64,000 nucleotides of DNA from Gammaproteobacteria bacterium. GTDB taxonomy: Bacteria; Pseudomonadota; Gammaproteobacteria; Chromatiales; Chromatiaceae. The position numbers were made by a program, and so were the translations under genes. This document shows positions 16,700 through 27,806 of the stretch, in pieces (position 1 is the stretch's first letter; each line of letters begins with the position of its first letter). The notes beneath the pieces were generated by a model. The model was not told the origin of the DNA and did not search any database. It saw only the letters and a list, made by a program, of their open reading frames with translations. The DNA is taken from assembly GCA_024227135.1 (NCBI GenBank), contig JAAELC010000235.1, forward strand, positions 1-64,000. The letters are read 5' to 3'.

Positions 16700-18142
16700 T
16701 CAACCACGGAGTTTTTTAGTCAGCAGTTCATTCACCTGCCGGGGATTGGCCTTACCCCTTGACTGCTTCATCACCTGCCCCACAAAAAAGCCTAGCATTT
16801 TCTGTTGCTTGGCAGCCTCAGCTGCAAGATAATTTTCGACCTGCCGGGGATTGGCAGCAATAACGTCCGCCACGATCTTCTCGATCGCCCCACCGTCGGT
16901 GATCTGTTTCAGCCCTTTGGCTTCGATCACTTCATCAGCCGTACCATCCCCGGACCACATGCCCTCGAAAACCTGCTTGGCGATCTTGCCGGAGATGGTG
17001 CCATCCACAATTCGTTTCAGCATAACCCCCAGCATGGATGCCGTAACCGGCGAGGAAGTAATATCCAGCCCCCCCTTGTTGAGAGCAGCGGAAACAGCGC
17101 CATTAGTCCAGTTTGCCGCTAACTTCGGATCTCCCGCCTCCCGGGCAGCGGACTCGAAATAGTCGGCCAGTGCTTCGCTTCCCGTCAGAAGCTGCGCATC
17201 ATAGGCGGTAAGTCCGTATTCCTGGCCGAATCTCTGCCGCTTGGCATCCGGCAATTCGGGCATATCCTTCACAGCACTGGCAATAAAACTGTCATCCAAC
17301 TCCACCGGTAACAAATCCGGGTCCGGAAAATAGCGGTAATCGTTAGCCTCTTCTTTGGAGCGCATGGAACGTGTCTCGTCCTTATCCGCATCGTACAGTC
17401 TGGTCTCCTGGACCACTTCAGCCCCGGACTCCAATCGATCGATCTGGCGCTCGACCTCGAAATTGATGGCTTTCTCCAGAAAACGAAAGGAGTTCAGGTT
17501 TTTCAACTCGGCCCGGGTCCCCAGCTCATCACCATAGGGCCTCACAGATACATTGGCGTCCATCCGGAACGATCCCTCCTGCATATTTCCGTCACAGATG
17601 CCAAGGTATCGCACCACCTGGTGGATTTTTCTCGCATAGGCCACCGCCTCCCTGGCCGAGCGCATATCCGGTTCGGAAACGATCTCCAGCAGAGGGGTAC
17701 CCGCCCGGTTGAGATCGATCCCTGTCAATCCATGAAAATCCTCGTGAAGCGACTTTCCAGCATCTTCCTCCAGATGCGCGCGAGTGACACCAATGGTTTT
17801 CGCCGTTCCGTCATCCTGCAGAATCTCCACCTGCCCGCGACCGACCACCGGCAACTCAAATTGACTGATCTGATAGCCCTTGGGAAGGTCTGGATAAAAA
17901 TAGTTTTTACGGGCGAACACCGACCGGCGACCCAGTTCCGCTTCGATGGCAACCCCGAATCGGACGGCCATTCTGACCGCCTCCCGATTCAATACCGGCA
18001 GCACCCCGGGTAAACCCAGATCCACATTACATGCCTGGGTATTGGGTTCGGCGCCAAAAGCGGTAGAGGCCCCCGAAAAAATTTTAGACCGGGTGGCGAG
18101 CTGGGCATGAATTTCCAGACCAATGACAGTTTCCCATTGCAT
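16700..18142 (-). CDS. gatB: Aspartyl/glutamyl-tRNA amidotransferase subunit B
   Basis: The 480-residue protein starts [26 protein letters not shown] and contains the GatB signature [18 protein letters not shown], the [10 protein letters not shown] motif and the C-terminal YqeY-like tail domain ([23 protein letters not shown]). In the GatCAB complex it binds Asp-tRNA(Asn)/Glu-tRNA(Gln) and performs the kinase and transamidation steps. It is the last gene of gatC-gatA-gatB. Confidence 0.97.
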   Translation of the reverse strand: MQWETVIGLEIHAQLATRSKIFSGASTAFGAEPNTQACNVDLGLPGVLPVLNREAVRMAVRFGVAIEAELGRRSVFARKNYFYPDLPKGYQISQFELPVVGRGQVEILQDDGTAKTIGVTRAHLEEDAGKSLHEDFHGLTGIDLNRAGTPLLEIVSEPDMRSAREAVAYARKIHQVVRYLGICDGNMQEGSFRMDANVSVRPYGDELGTRAELKNLNSFRFLEKAINFEVERQIDRLESGAEVVQETRLYDADKDETRSMRSKEEANDYRYFPDPDLLPVELDDSFIASAVKDMPELPDAKRQRFGQEYGLTAYDAQLLTGSEALADYFESAAREAGDPKLAANWTNGAVSAALNKGGLDITSSPVTASMLGVMLKRIVDGTISGKIAKQVFEGMWSGDGTADEVIEAKGLKQITDGGAIEKIVADVIAANPRQVENYLAAEAAKQQKMLGFFVGQVMKQSRGKANPRQVNELLTKKLRG

Positions 18143-18267
18143 TTCGAGACTCTCTTAAATTTTTTTACGGCTGGTGAAGGGCTGGTGCCAGGGATTCCTG
18201 GCCGGACGCCACCGGTGCGCCATCAGCGTTTCCATATTTTGGACTATAACGAACAGTAAAACCCGGC

Positions 18268-19719
18268 TCAGAAGCCCTCCGGTACTGCCAGGTGCCAGTC
18301 GGTTACCTGCTGCAGTCGGTGGGCCACATTCAACAGTTTCGCCTCCTGGAAGTAATTACCGATAATCTGCAGACCCGCCGGCTTACCTCCGACCAGGTCG
18401 GTGGGTACCGAAATACCAGGCAGACCGGCAAGGTTTACTGCAATGGTATAGATATCAGACAGGTACATGGTCACCGGGTCATTCGATCGTTCCCCAATGG
18501 CAAAAGCGGTTGTGGGGGAGGTGGGACCCATGATGACATCCACCTTGTCGAAGGCCTGCTTGAAATCATCGGAAATCAGATGCCTGGTCTGCTGTGCTTT
18601 CAGGTAGTAAGCATCGTAATACCCCGCGGACAAGGCATAAGTGCCGATTAGAATCCGGCGTTTGACTTCCGGTCCGAACCCTTCACCCCGGGACCGCACG
18701 TACATGTCTTCCAGACTGTCGGGGTCGTCGCAGCGATAGCCGAATCTGGCGCCGTCGAAGCGGGAGAGGTTGGAAGAACACTCTGCCGGTGCAACCACGT
18801 AGTAAGTGGGTACGGCCAAACCGGTGTTCGGCAGCGTAGTGTCCACTACCTCCGCACCCATTTTCCGGTATTCATCCACCGCCGCCATGACCGCATCCCC
18901 CACTCCGGAATCCAGTCCTTCATCGAAGTACTCTTTCGGCAACCCAATCCGCAACCCCCGGAGGTCTTCGTCCAGAGTGGCTGAATAGTCCGGTACCGGC
19001 TCATCAGCACTGGTGGAATCCCGATGATCGAATCCCACCATGGCCTGGAGCAGGTGTGCAGCATCCTCCGCACTTCTGGTCAGTGGCCCTCCCTGATCCA
19101 GGGAAGAGGCAAAAGCGATCATCCCATAACGGGAGACCCGCCCGTAAGTCGGTTTCATACCAGTGATACCACACAGGGCCGCCGGCTGTCGTATCGATCC
19201 CCCGGTATCCGTTCCGGTGGCACCGGAACAGAGCCGGCTCGCCACCGCCGCGGCTGACCCGCCCGAAGAACCACCGGGCACCCTGTCGGTATCCCAAGGA
19301 TTATGGACCGGGCCATAGTAGCTGGTCTCATTGGAGGAACCCATGGCGAATTCGTCCATATTCGTTTTGCCCAGCATCACCGCGCCGGCATTCTGCAACC
19401 GTTCGACAACAGTGGCGTCGTAGGGTGAGACAAAATTATCCAGCATCCTGGATCCACAGCTTGTTTTAACGCCGGAAGTGCAGAATATGTCCTTATGGGC
19501 AATCGGAATACCGGTGAGTGGTCCGGCATTTCCTTCCCGCAGCCGCTGGTCGGCCATCTCCGCCGCTTGAAGTGCCTGATCGCCCGCCACGGTAACGAAA
19601 CAATTGAGCCGTTCGTCCAGGTTCTTGATTCGCTCGAGATAATGGCGCACCAGTTCGGTGCTGGAGAACTCCCCCCCTCTCAAGCTGGCAGAAAGCTGCG
19701 CAATACTCTTGTTGTGCAT
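18268..19719 (-). CDS. gatA: Aspartyl/glutamyl-tRNA amidotransferase subunit A
   Basis: The 483-residue amidase-signature enzyme has the catalytic Lys in [14 protein letters not shown], the glycine/serine loop [14 protein letters not shown] and [17 protein letters not shown], which carries the remaining Ser residues of the Ser-cisSer-Lys triad. It releases ammonia from glutamine for the GatB site. I chose ATG 19719, with GGGA 7 nt upstream, over a TTG four codons earlier. It sits between gatC and gatB. Confidence 0.97.
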   Translation of the reverse strand: MHNKSIAQLSASLRGGEFSSTELVRHYLERIKNLDERLNCFVTVAGDQALQAAEMADQRLREGNAGPLTGIPIAHKDIFCTSGVKTSCGSRMLDNFVSPYDATVVERLQNAGAVMLGKTNMDEFAMGSSNETSYYGPVHNPWDTDRVPGGSSGGSAAAVASRLCSGATGTDTGGSIRQPAALCGITGMKPTYGRVSRYGMIAFASSLDQGGPLTRSAEDAAHLLQAMVGFDHRDSTSADEPVPDYSATLDEDLRGLRIGLPKEYFDEGLDSGVGDAVMAAVDEYRKMGAEVVDTTLPNTGLAVPTYYVVAPAECSSNLSRFDGARFGYRCDDPDSLEDMYVRSRGEGFGPEVKRRILIGTYALSAGYYDAYYLKAQQTRHLISDDFKQAFDKVDVIMGPTSPTTAFAIGERSNDPVTMYLSDIYTIAVNLAGLPGISVPTDLVGGKPAGLQIIGNYFQEAKLLNVAHRLQQVTDWHLAVPEGF

Positions 19720-19770
19720 CTGTTGTCCCAAATTAAAGTTCTGGCCCGGATAGCGGACCGTCTCAACAAA

Positions 19771-20058
19771 TCAACCAATCACCTTGGGTACCAGGTACAG
19801 ACCGTTTTCCGTCGCCGGCGCAATGGCCTGAAAGTGGTCTCGCTGGTCGGTCTCCGTAACCTTGTCCTCTCTAAGCCTTTGTGCCATATGCAGCGGATGT
19901 GCCATAGGCGCCACCCCTGCGGTGTCAACAGCGTCCATCTGGGCCACAAGGTCGAGAATATCCGAAAGGTCCTCGGCCACCGCGTCCAGTTCAGCACCAC
20001 TCACCTGCATACGCGCCAGATGGGCGATCTTTTCAACTTCTAATCTATCTAGGGACAT
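19771..20058 (-). CDS. gatC: Aspartyl/glutamyl-tRNA amidotransferase subunit C
   Basis: The 95-residue protein begins [25 protein letters not shown], the usual GatC helix, followed by [26 protein letters not shown] and a C-terminal tail ending near PKVIG. It wraps the GatA-GatB interface. It is the first gene of the operon and divergent from mreB, with about 260 bp between them for both promoters. Confidence 0.96.
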   Translation of the reverse strand: MSLDRLEVEKIAHLARMQVSGAELDAVAEDLSDILDLVAQMDAVDTAGVAPMAHPLHMAQRLREDKVTETDQRDHFQAIAPATENGLYLVPKVIG

Positions 20059-20259
20059 GACAATTACGCTCGGCTGAATGCAAAAAGCGTGTAAAATACC
20101 ACATTTGCCCGATCCTGGTCAGACTGTTATTACCAGATTAAATCAGCGCGTTAACAATCATCTAGGGATTATTGCAGCTTACCGGTCACAACTTTTGGGT
20201 CACAGTACCTTGCCCCAAACCCCCTGTGGTTGATAAATTACACAATCCCGCCGGGATAG

Positions 20260-21375
<1,116 letters not shown>

Positions 21376-21425
21376 CCTACGCGGCGGCTGTCTCTATTTT
21401 ACCTGCCAGATGGGATTGATCAGCT

Positions 21426-22346
21426 ATCAAACTGATCTTCACACAAGGACCTTCGATTACCAGCCGTGTTATTGCAGCGGTGGTGATTTCGCTTGGCCTG
21501 ATGGTTCTCGATCATCGCCAGCATCATCTGGAAGCGGTACGCTCATTCCTGTCCGCTATGGTGTATCCACTGCACGTGATCGTCGACTTCCCCCAATCTA
21601 CCGTCGATTGGTTCACGGAAAACCTGGTTTCCCGGAATACGCTTCAGAAGGAAGCCGAAAAACTGCGTAAGGAAAACCTCATCCTGCAGGCAAGACAGCA
21701 GAAACTCGCCGCTCTCGAAGCTGAAAACATGCGCCTGCGGGATCTGCTCGACTCCTCTTTCAAGATCGCAGACCGGGTCCTGATCGCCGAATTGATCGCT
21801 GTCGATCTCGATCCATATCGCCAGCAGGTATTGATCAACAAGGGCGCCAGTTCCGGTATATATCTGGGTCAACCGGTGCTGGACGCCAATGCCGTGATGG
21901 GCCAGGTCATGCATGTGAATCGCAACACGGCCACCGTGTTGATGATCACCGACGCCCGCCACGCCCTGCCGGTGCGCGTAAACAGAAATGGCTTGAGGAC
22001 CGTCGCACTGGGGACGGGTAAAATCAGCGAGCTGGAACTTCCCAATCTCCCCAACAACGCCGACATACAGGCAGGAGATCTGCTGGTCACCTCCGGCCTG
22101 GGAGGGCAGTTCCCACCGGGTTATCCGGTCGCGGTGGTGACATCGGTCACCCGGGAACCGGGCCAGCCCTTCGCCACGATTCTTGCCCAGACCAAGGCCC
22201 ACCTGGAGCGGTCCAGGGAAGCCCTGCTGGTCTGGACCCTGACTCCCATGATCGGGCTGGATGACGAGATAGCCTCGTCCCCGGATGAACAGGTCGGGAA
22301 GAAGCCAGGTGAAGATGAACCGGATGCAGGGGGAGCGGAACAATGA
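21426..22346 (+). CDS. mreC: Rod shape-determining protein MreC
   Basis: The inner membrane protein has one N-terminal transmembrane helix, a coiled coil (KEAEKLRKENLILQARQQKL) and two beta domains (NKGASSGIYLGQPVLDANAVMG, TSGLGGQFPPGYPVA). The conserved MreC N-terminus (IKLIFTQGPSITSRVIAAVV) is present in frame from about 21426, but no ATG, GTG or TTG precedes it before the stop at 21417. ATC 21426, 9-10 nt after GGGA, or CTG 21432 would give the full protein (about 306 residues). The first canonical start, GTG 21480, would cut into the membrane helix. It overlaps mreD by 4 nt. Confidence 0.9.
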   Translation: MKLIFTQGPSITSRVIAAVVISLGLMVLDHRQHHLEAVRSFLSAMVYPLHVIVDFPQSTVDWFTENLVSRNTLQKEAEKLRKENLILQARQQKLAALEAENMRLRDLLDSSFKIADRVLIAELIAVDLDPYRQQVLINKGASSGIYLGQPVLDANAVMGQVMHVNRNTATVLMITDARHALPVRVNRNGLRTVALGTGKISELELPNLPNNADIQAGDLLVTSGLGGQFPPGYPVAVVTSVTREPGQPFATILAQTKAHLERSREALLVWTLTPMIGLDDEIASSPDEQVGKKPGEDEPDAGGAEQ

Positions 22347-22831
22347 CGCTCACCCCCCGACGCGGCGGTATGGTGATACTGCTGAGCTTTGTGGTGGCTC
22401 TGCTGCTGATGGTCCTCCCGCTGCCGGAATGGGCCCGCAGCTTCCGACCCCAATGGTACACCCTGGTTCTCATCTACTGGGCCATGGCTTCGCCCCAGCG
22501 CGTCGGCGTGGGGGTGGGCTGGCTGACAGGGATCGTGGTCGACGTATTGACCGGTACATTGCTGGGACAGCACGCACTCTCTCTTTCCCTGATTGCTTTC
22601 ATCACCCAGAAACTGCACCAGAGGCTTCGCCTGTTTCCCATTTGGCAACAGTCACTGACCGTTCTCCTGCTGTTGCTGGTGGAGAAACTGCTGGAGTTGT
22701 GGGTGATGGGGACCGTATCTCAGCCGGTTCCATCGCTCCTGTTCTGGGCTCCCCCCCTGATAGGCACGCTCCTGTGGCCCTGGATCATGGTAGTTCTGCG
22801 GGATTTACGCAGAAAGTTTCAGGTAAGCTGA
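22343..22831 (+). CDS. mreD: Rod shape-determining protein MreD
   Basis: The 162-residue polytopic membrane protein has about five hydrophobic helices (VILLSFVVALLLMVLPL, WYTLVLIYWAMASP, VGVGVGWLTGIVVDVLTG, LTVLLLLLVEKLLEL, FWAPPLIGTLLWPW). The GVGVGWLTGIVVDVLTGTLLGQHAL segment is typical of MreD. It links MreC to the elongasome. Its start overlaps the mreC stop (ATGA). Confidence 0.93.
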   Translation: MTLTPRRGGMVILLSFVVALLLMVLPLPEWARSFRPQWYTLVLIYWAMASPQRVGVGVGWLTGIVVDVLTGTLLGQHALSLSLIAFITQKLHQRLRLFPIWQQSLTVLLLLLVEKLLELWVMGTVSQPVPSLLFWAPPLIGTLLWPWIMVVLRDLRRKFQVS

Positions 22832-22837
22832 AGTCAG

Positions 22838-24703
22838 ATGCCCCAGGTCACGCTCAAAGACTATCTGCGAGAAAGCCGCCTGTTCCGGCTTCGGGCGATC
22901 ATTGCCGCGCTCGGCATGATGTTACTGCTGCTTGCGCTTATCCTCCGGCTGACCAAGCTCCAGTTCGTGGACCACCAGCATTTCACGACCCTGTCCCAGG
23001 ACAACAGGGTCAAGGTACAGCCCCTTCCCCCGACCCGTGGCCTGATATACGACCGCAACGGCCAGATTCTTGCACAAAACCTGCCCACGCACAGCCTGGA
23101 AATCACTCCTGAGCGGGTGCCCGACCTCAAACAGACCCTGGAAGCCCTGGGAAAAATCATTACCATCGGTGAAAAGGATCTAAAACGATTCGAAAACTTA
23201 CGCCGGCAACGGCGACGCTTTGACAGCATTCCGATCAGAGTGCGACTGAATGAGATCGAGGTCGCCCGCTTCGCGGTTAACCGCCATCGATTTCCCGGCG
23301 TGGACATCCAGGCCAAACTGCTCAGGGATTACCCACTGGGGGAGCAGACCGCACATGTCCTGGGTTATGTTGCTCGTATCAATGTAGAAGAGCTGAAGAA
23401 GATCGACGAATCCGAAACCGAATCTGAAAGATCAAACTATTCGGGAACGACCCATATCGGAAAAGTGGGGGTCGAAAAAACCTATGAGAAAGCGCTACAT
23501 GGGAAAGTAGGTCTACAACAGGTGGAAGTCAATGCCCTGGGCAGGGTTATCCGCGTACTGGAGAATCAACCACCGGTTCCCGGCCAGGATCTCTACCTGT
23601 CCCTGGATGCGGAGTTGCAGAAAGTAGCCATGTCCGCCTTCGGCGACTACACCGGCGCCGCCGTGGCCATCGACCCTCAGACTGGCGGGCTGCTTGCCCT
23701 GGTGAGCAACCCCGGGTTCGACCCGAACCAGTTTGTCGAAGGTATCGCGTTCGCCGACTACAAGGCACTGCAGACTTCTGCAGACAAGCCCCTGTATAAC
23801 CGGGCACTGAAAGGACAATACCCTCCCGGCTCGACCGTCAAACCGTTCATTGGCCTGGCCGGTCTGGAAACAGAGACTATAGGTACCACCCATAAAAAAT
23901 TCTGCCCGGGATTCTACCAACTGCCCGGCTACAAACACCGCTACCGGGACTGGAAGAAAACCGGCCACGGCCCGATGGATTTGCGGGACGCGATCACTCA
24001 ATCCTGTGACGTCTTTTACTACGATCTGGCCCACCAACTGGGCATTGACAGACTCAATGGTTTCCTTACGGAGTTTGGGTTCGGAGCCAAAACCGGGGTG
24101 GATATCACCGGTGAACGGAGAGGACTGCTTCCCTCCCGGGAGTGGAAAAAGCGGGCTCGCAGGAAACCCTGGTACCCCGGAGAAACCCTGATCACCGGAA
24201 TCGGTCAGGGATACTTTCTGACAACCCCCCTGCAACTTGCCCACGCCACGGCCACCCTGGCTGCAGGTGGGGTGCGCAGAGAACCCCGGGTGGTGAAGGT
24301 GGTCAGGAGCAGCGGGCAGACAACGCCAATGCCCCTGGAACCTGCCAAGATCGAATACCTGACCCAGCACAACCCGGCCAACTGGGATGTGGTGGTGGAA
24401 GCCATGATACAGGTCATTGAAGGCGCAAGGGGAACGGCGAAAAGGATCCGCAGTGATAAATACCGTATCGCTGGAAAAACCGGTACTGCTCAAGTATTTA
24501 CCGTGAAACAAGATGAAAAATACGACGAGGATAAAGTGGAGGAAAAACTTCGAGATCATGCCCTTTTCGTGGCCTTCGCACCGGTGGAAAAACCCCAGAT
24601 AGCGGTGGCGGTCATCGTTGAAAATGGTGGCCACGGCGGCTCGGTGGCCGCCCCGATAGCCGGAAAGCTGATCGAGTATCACCTGTCGGGAAGGGAACCA
24701 TGA
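22838..24703 (+). CDS. mrdA: Penicillin-binding protein 2 (elongasome transpeptidase)
   Basis: The 621-residue protein has a single N-terminal membrane helix (about 18-40) and a PBP dimerisation/pedestal region with PPTRGLIYDRNGQILAQNLP. In the transpeptidase domain the motifs are STVK at about 331 (YPPGSTVKPF), SCD at about 388 and KTGTAQ at about 545. It cross-links peptidoglycan during elongation with its partner RodA, encoded immediately downstream with a 4-nt overlap. It starts 6 nt after mreD. Confidence 0.97.
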   Translation: MPQVTLKDYLRESRLFRLRAIIAALGMMLLLLALILRLTKLQFVDHQHFTTLSQDNRVKVQPLPPTRGLIYDRNGQILAQNLPTHSLEITPERVPDLKQTLEALGKIITIGEKDLKRFENLRRQRRRFDSIPIRVRLNEIEVARFAVNRHRFPGVDIQAKLLRDYPLGEQTAHVLGYVARINVEELKKIDESETESERSNYSGTTHIGKVGVEKTYEKALHGKVGLQQVEVNALGRVIRVLENQPPVPGQDLYLSLDAELQKVAMSAFGDYTGAAVAIDPQTGGLLALVSNPGFDPNQFVEGIAFADYKALQTSADKPLYNRALKGQYPPGSTVKPFIGLAGLETETIGTTHKKFCPGFYQLPGYKHRYRDWKKTGHGPMDLRDAITQSCDVFYYDLAHQLGIDRLNGFLTEFGFGAKTGVDITGERRGLLPSREWKKRARRKPWYPGETLITGIGQGYFLTTPLQLAHATATLAAGGVRREPRVVKVVRSSGQTTPMPLEPAKIEYLTQHNPANWDVVVEAMIQVIEGARGTAKRIRSDKYRIAGKTGTAQVFTVKQDEKYDEDKVEEKLRDHALFVAFAPVEKPQIAVAVIVENGGHGGSVAAPIAGKLIEYHLSGREP

Positions 24704-25839
24704 ACCGGGTCTATCAACCCAGCGGCCTGCGTGAATCCAACCCGACCCGCGCCGAAGGGCTTCTGGCTGACCTGCACCTGGACCTTCCCCTGCTGACCGG
24801 CCTGGTCCTGCTGTGCGGATTCGGGCTGGTGATACTCTACAGCGCCGGCGACCAAAATCTGGACCTGATTAAGCGCCAGCTGATACGACTCGGGCTGGCA
24901 TTTGCCGTCATGTTTGTTCTGGCACAGGTGCCGCCATCCCAGATCAGGCGCTGGTCACCCTGGCTTTATGGTATCGGCTTAATGATGCTTATTGCCGTAT
25001 TGCTGGTGGGTTATGAGGGGAAGGGCGCACAACGCTGGCTGGACCTGGGCCTGTTCCGGTTTCAACCCTCGGAGCTGACGAAACTGGCCGTACCCATGAT
25101 GATCGCCTGGTTCCTCGCAGAGAAGGCGCTGCCGCCGGAATGGAAGCGCCTGGCAGTGGCAGGAGGCTTGATTTTGATGCCGGTATTGCTGATTTACAAG
25201 CAACCGGACCTAGGTACCGCCCTGCTGGTCGCCAGCGCGGGCATTTTCGTGCTTTTTCTTGCCGGACTCAGCTGGCGCTTCATCGGTGGTATGGTGATCA
25301 CCGCAATACCCATCGCCCTGGCTATGTGGGAATGGGGCATGAAGACCTACCAACAGGACCGTGTACTCACTTTTCTCGCGCCTGAGCGTGATCCCCTGGG
25401 CACCGGGTATCACATTATTCAATCCAAGATTGCGATCGGCTCCGGCGGGCTCTTTGGAAAAGGCTGGCTCAACGGCACCCAGTCTCACCTTGAATTTCTA
25501 CCCGAGCGAACCACGGACTTCATATTCGCAGTCGCCGCTGAAGAGTTTGGTTTTGCGGGTATTCTGCTACTTCTCGCGCTTTATATATTCATAATACTAC
25601 GGGGACTCTATATTGCCACCCGGGCTCAGGACACCTACAGCCGCCTGCTCGGCGGCTCGCTGACGCTGGTGTTCTTCGTTTATCTTTTCGTCAATACCGG
25701 AATGGTGAGCGGCATCCTGCCCGTGGTGGGTGTACCCCTGCCCTTGATAAGTTATGGGGGGACTTCCCTGGTGACGATCATGGGCAGCTTCGGTATGCTG
25801 ATGTCCATCCATACTCACCGCAAACTGTTGCCCACCTGA
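24700..25839 (+). CDS. rodA: SEDS peptidoglycan glycosyltransferase RodA
   Basis: The 379-residue SEDS protein has about ten transmembrane helices. Motifs are GAQRWLDLGLFRFQPSELTKLA (functional loop), QPDLGTALLV, ERTTDFIFAVAAEEFGFAG and VVGVPLPLISYGGTSLV near the C-terminus. It polymerises glycan strands together with PBP2. It is translationally coupled to mrdA. Confidence 0.97.
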   Translation: MNRVYQPSGLRESNPTRAEGLLADLHLDLPLLTGLVLLCGFGLVILYSAGDQNLDLIKRQLIRLGLAFAVMFVLAQVPPSQIRRWSPWLYGIGLMMLIAVLLVGYEGKGAQRWLDLGLFRFQPSELTKLAVPMMIAWFLAEKALPPEWKRLAVAGGLILMPVLLIYKQPDLGTALLVASAGIFVLFLAGLSWRFIGGMVITAIPIALAMWEWGMKTYQQDRVLTFLAPERDPLGTGYHIIQSKIAIGSGGLFGKGWLNGTQSHLEFLPERTTDFIFAVAAEEFGFAGILLLLALYIFIILRGLYIATRAQDTYSRLLGGSLTLVFFVYLFVNTGMVSGILPVVGVPLPLISYGGTSLVTIMGSFGMLMSIHTHRKLLPT

Positions 25840-25855
25840 ACCCCAAGGGGAGAAG

Positions 25856-26866
25856 ATGATTCCCAGAACCATGAAAGCAGTATTGATTCCAGCTCTATGC
25901 ACCACTCTGCTGTGTGCTTCCGCCGCCACGGCCGGAATACCTTCGGATTTTGACCAGCAGGTGAAAGCTTTTGCCGGAAGAATGACCAGCAAGCACGATC
26001 TGGACCCGGTGGAACTGAATCAGCTCCTATCGGAAATCCAGTATCATCAGAAAATCATCGATGCGATATCCCGGCCGGCGGAGGCTAAACCCTGGTTTAA
26101 ATATCGCAAGATTTTCGTGACAAAGACCCGTGCCACTGAAGGGGTCGAATTCTGGAATGCCAACAGAGAACTGCTCGAGCGGGCGGAACAAAAACACGGT
26201 GTACCCGCTGAAATCATCGTTGCCATCATAGGCGTCGAAACCCGTTATGGCCGACACGGCGGTAGCTATCCAGTCATCGACGCCCTTGCCACCCTGGCTT
26301 TTGGCTATCCAAAACGCAGTGCTTTTTTCAGCAGGGAACTGGAACAGTATCTGCTGCTGGTGGGGGAAGAGGGGCTGGACCCGAGAACCACCAAAGGCTC
26401 TTACGCAGGAGCCATGGGACTGCCCCAGTTTATTCCCAGCAGCTATAGAGCCTACGCGGTGGATTTTGACGGTGATGGGAAACGAGACCTCCTTAAGAAC
26501 AAAGCCGATGCTATCGGAAGTGTCGCCGCCTATCTCAAACGACATGGCTGGCAACGGGGAAAACCCATCACCTACAAAGCGAAAGGGGCGAATTCACGTC
26601 ACCGGGCCTTCGTCAAAGCGGGCATGAAACCCTCCCTGCGTATCGACAAGCTGGCCAAGGCAGGCATTCGCCCTGAAAAGCCGCTGCCAGGAAGCAGTCT
26701 CAGCAGCCTGATTCTGCTGGATGGGGACAAAGGTAAAGAGTATTGGTTGGGCCTTACAAATTTTTACGCCATCACCCGTTACAACCACAGCAATCTTTAT
26801 GCCATGGCCGTTTACCAGTTGAGCCAGAAGATTGTTTCCCTGCGGGCAACCGGAGGAAAAAAGTGA
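25856..26866 (+). CDS. mltB: Membrane-bound lytic murein transglycosylase B
   Basis: The 336-residue protein has a signal peptide (MKAVLIPALCTTLLCASAATAG) and an SLT-type catalytic domain. It contains VGIE-like IGVETRYGRHGGSYPVIDALATL (catalytic Glu near residue 127), GAMGLPQFIPSSYRAYAVDFDGDGKRDL and NFYAITRYNHSNLYAMAVYQL near the end. It cleaves murein to anhydro-muropeptides in the periplasm. The lipobox is not obvious, so it may be soluble rather than lipid-anchored. RBS GGGGAGAAG lies directly before the start, 16 nt after rodA. Confidence 0.95.
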   Translation: MIPRTMKAVLIPALCTTLLCASAATAGIPSDFDQQVKAFAGRMTSKHDLDPVELNQLLSEIQYHQKIIDAISRPAEAKPWFKYRKIFVTKTRATEGVEFWNANRELLERAEQKHGVPAEIIVAIIGVETRYGRHGGSYPVIDALATLAFGYPKRSAFFSRELEQYLLLVGEEGLDPRTTKGSYAGAMGLPQFIPSSYRAYAVDFDGDGKRDLLKNKADAIGSVAAYLKRHGWQRGKPITYKAKGANSRHRAFVKAGMKPSLRIDKLAKAGIRPEKPLPGSSLSSLILLDGDKGKEYWLGLTNFYAITRYNHSNLYAMAVYQLSQKIVSLRATGGKK

Positions 26867-27684
26867 GGGTAGCCCGTACTATCCCTTTTATTTTTGCCCT
26901 TGCATTACTGGCCGGTTGCTCCGCCCGGGCACCCGACGGCACGCCCTCGGGAATCAGCAGCGACGGCGCACCGGACAGAATGCTTGATCCGAAAACTATT
27001 GTGGATGCCGTACCCAGGCACGAATCTCCCAGCCGATACGGAAATCCTGATAGCTACGTGGTGTTTGGAAAGCGATACCATGTCATGACAAGCGGTGCCA
27101 ATCATGTGGAGCGCGGCATCGCCTCCTGGTATGGCACTAAATTTCACGGGCGGAGAACAAGCAGTGGAGAACCCTATGACATGTATGCCATGACAGCGGC
27201 ACACAAGAGCCTGCCTTTGCCGACCTACGTCAAAGTCACCAATCTTCGAAATCACCGAACTACTGTCGTCAAGGTCAACGATCGGGGGCCATTCCACGAC
27301 AACCGTATCATTGATCTGTCCTATGCCGCTGCCACTAAACTAGGGGTTCTCGGGACAGGTACGGGATTTGTAGAAATTCAGACCGTAACCCCGCACGACC
27401 CTGAATCAGCCAACCCATTGATCCCAGTCAAAAATACTGTCGGAAAATCAACGGAACTGTTTGTACAAGTGGGTGCTTTTTCCAGCCATCTCAACGCAGA
27501 TCGCCTGCGACGGCGCCTGCAATCCGCCACCGATCACAGCATCAGAATCCAACAGACTCAACGGGAAGGCCAGGAGGTTTATCGGGTCCAGGTCGGTCCG
27601 ATTTCAAGCACGGAACAGGCCGATTCCCTCTCCCGGCAACTCTCACAACATGGAGTAAGCGATCAACAGATTGTCATTGAATAA
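26863..27684 (+). CDS. rlpA: Septal ring lytic transglycosylase/lipoprotein RlpA
   Basis: The protein has 273 residues from GTG 26863, which overlaps the mltB stop (GTGA) and follows GGAGG at 26852. The lipobox LLAGC is near residue 20. The double-psi beta-barrel domain has GIASWYGTKFHGRRTSSGEPYDMYAMTAAHKSLPLPT and KVNDRGPFHDNRIIDLSYAAA, including the catalytic Asp of VNDRGPF. A C-terminal SPOR domain (ELFVQVGAFSSHLNADRL to QIVIE) binds denuded glycans. Confidence 0.95.
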   Translation: MRVARTIPFIFALALLAGCSARAPDGTPSGISSDGAPDRMLDPKTIVDAVPRHESPSRYGNPDSYVVFGKRYHVMTSGANHVERGIASWYGTKFHGRRTSSGEPYDMYAMTAAHKSLPLPTYVKVTNLRNHRTTVVKVNDRGPFHDNRIIDLSYAAATKLGVLGTGTGFVEIQTVTPHDPESANPLIPVKNTVGKSTELFVQVGAFSSHLNADRLRRRLQSATDHSIRIQQTQREGQEVYRVQVGPISSTEQADSLSRQLSQHGVSDQQIVIE

Positions 27685-27714
27685 CCCGACACCATGATCC
27701 ACTCCCTGGGATTC

Positions 27715-27745
27715 GTACTCCATCAACATTACATTGATGGAGTAC
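27715..27745. terminator. Perfect 12-bp hairpin between rlpA and dacA
   Basis: GTACTCCATCAA (27715-27726) and TTGATGGAGTAC (27734-27745) are exact complements around a 7-nt loop, 31 nt after the rlpA stop. No T-run follows, so it may be an attenuator, an mRNA-stabilising stem or an operator rather than an intrinsic terminator. Confidence 0.5.
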
Positions 27746-27806
27746 CAGCCCTTCATGTACTACTATTTAGCCGAGCCGACAACAGCCAGACAAGGACCCA
27801 TCCATC

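Noticed and set aside
22285-23112. 275-residue plus-strand ORF across mreC, mreD and mrdA
   Set aside because: It is a shadow frame of three well-supported genes.
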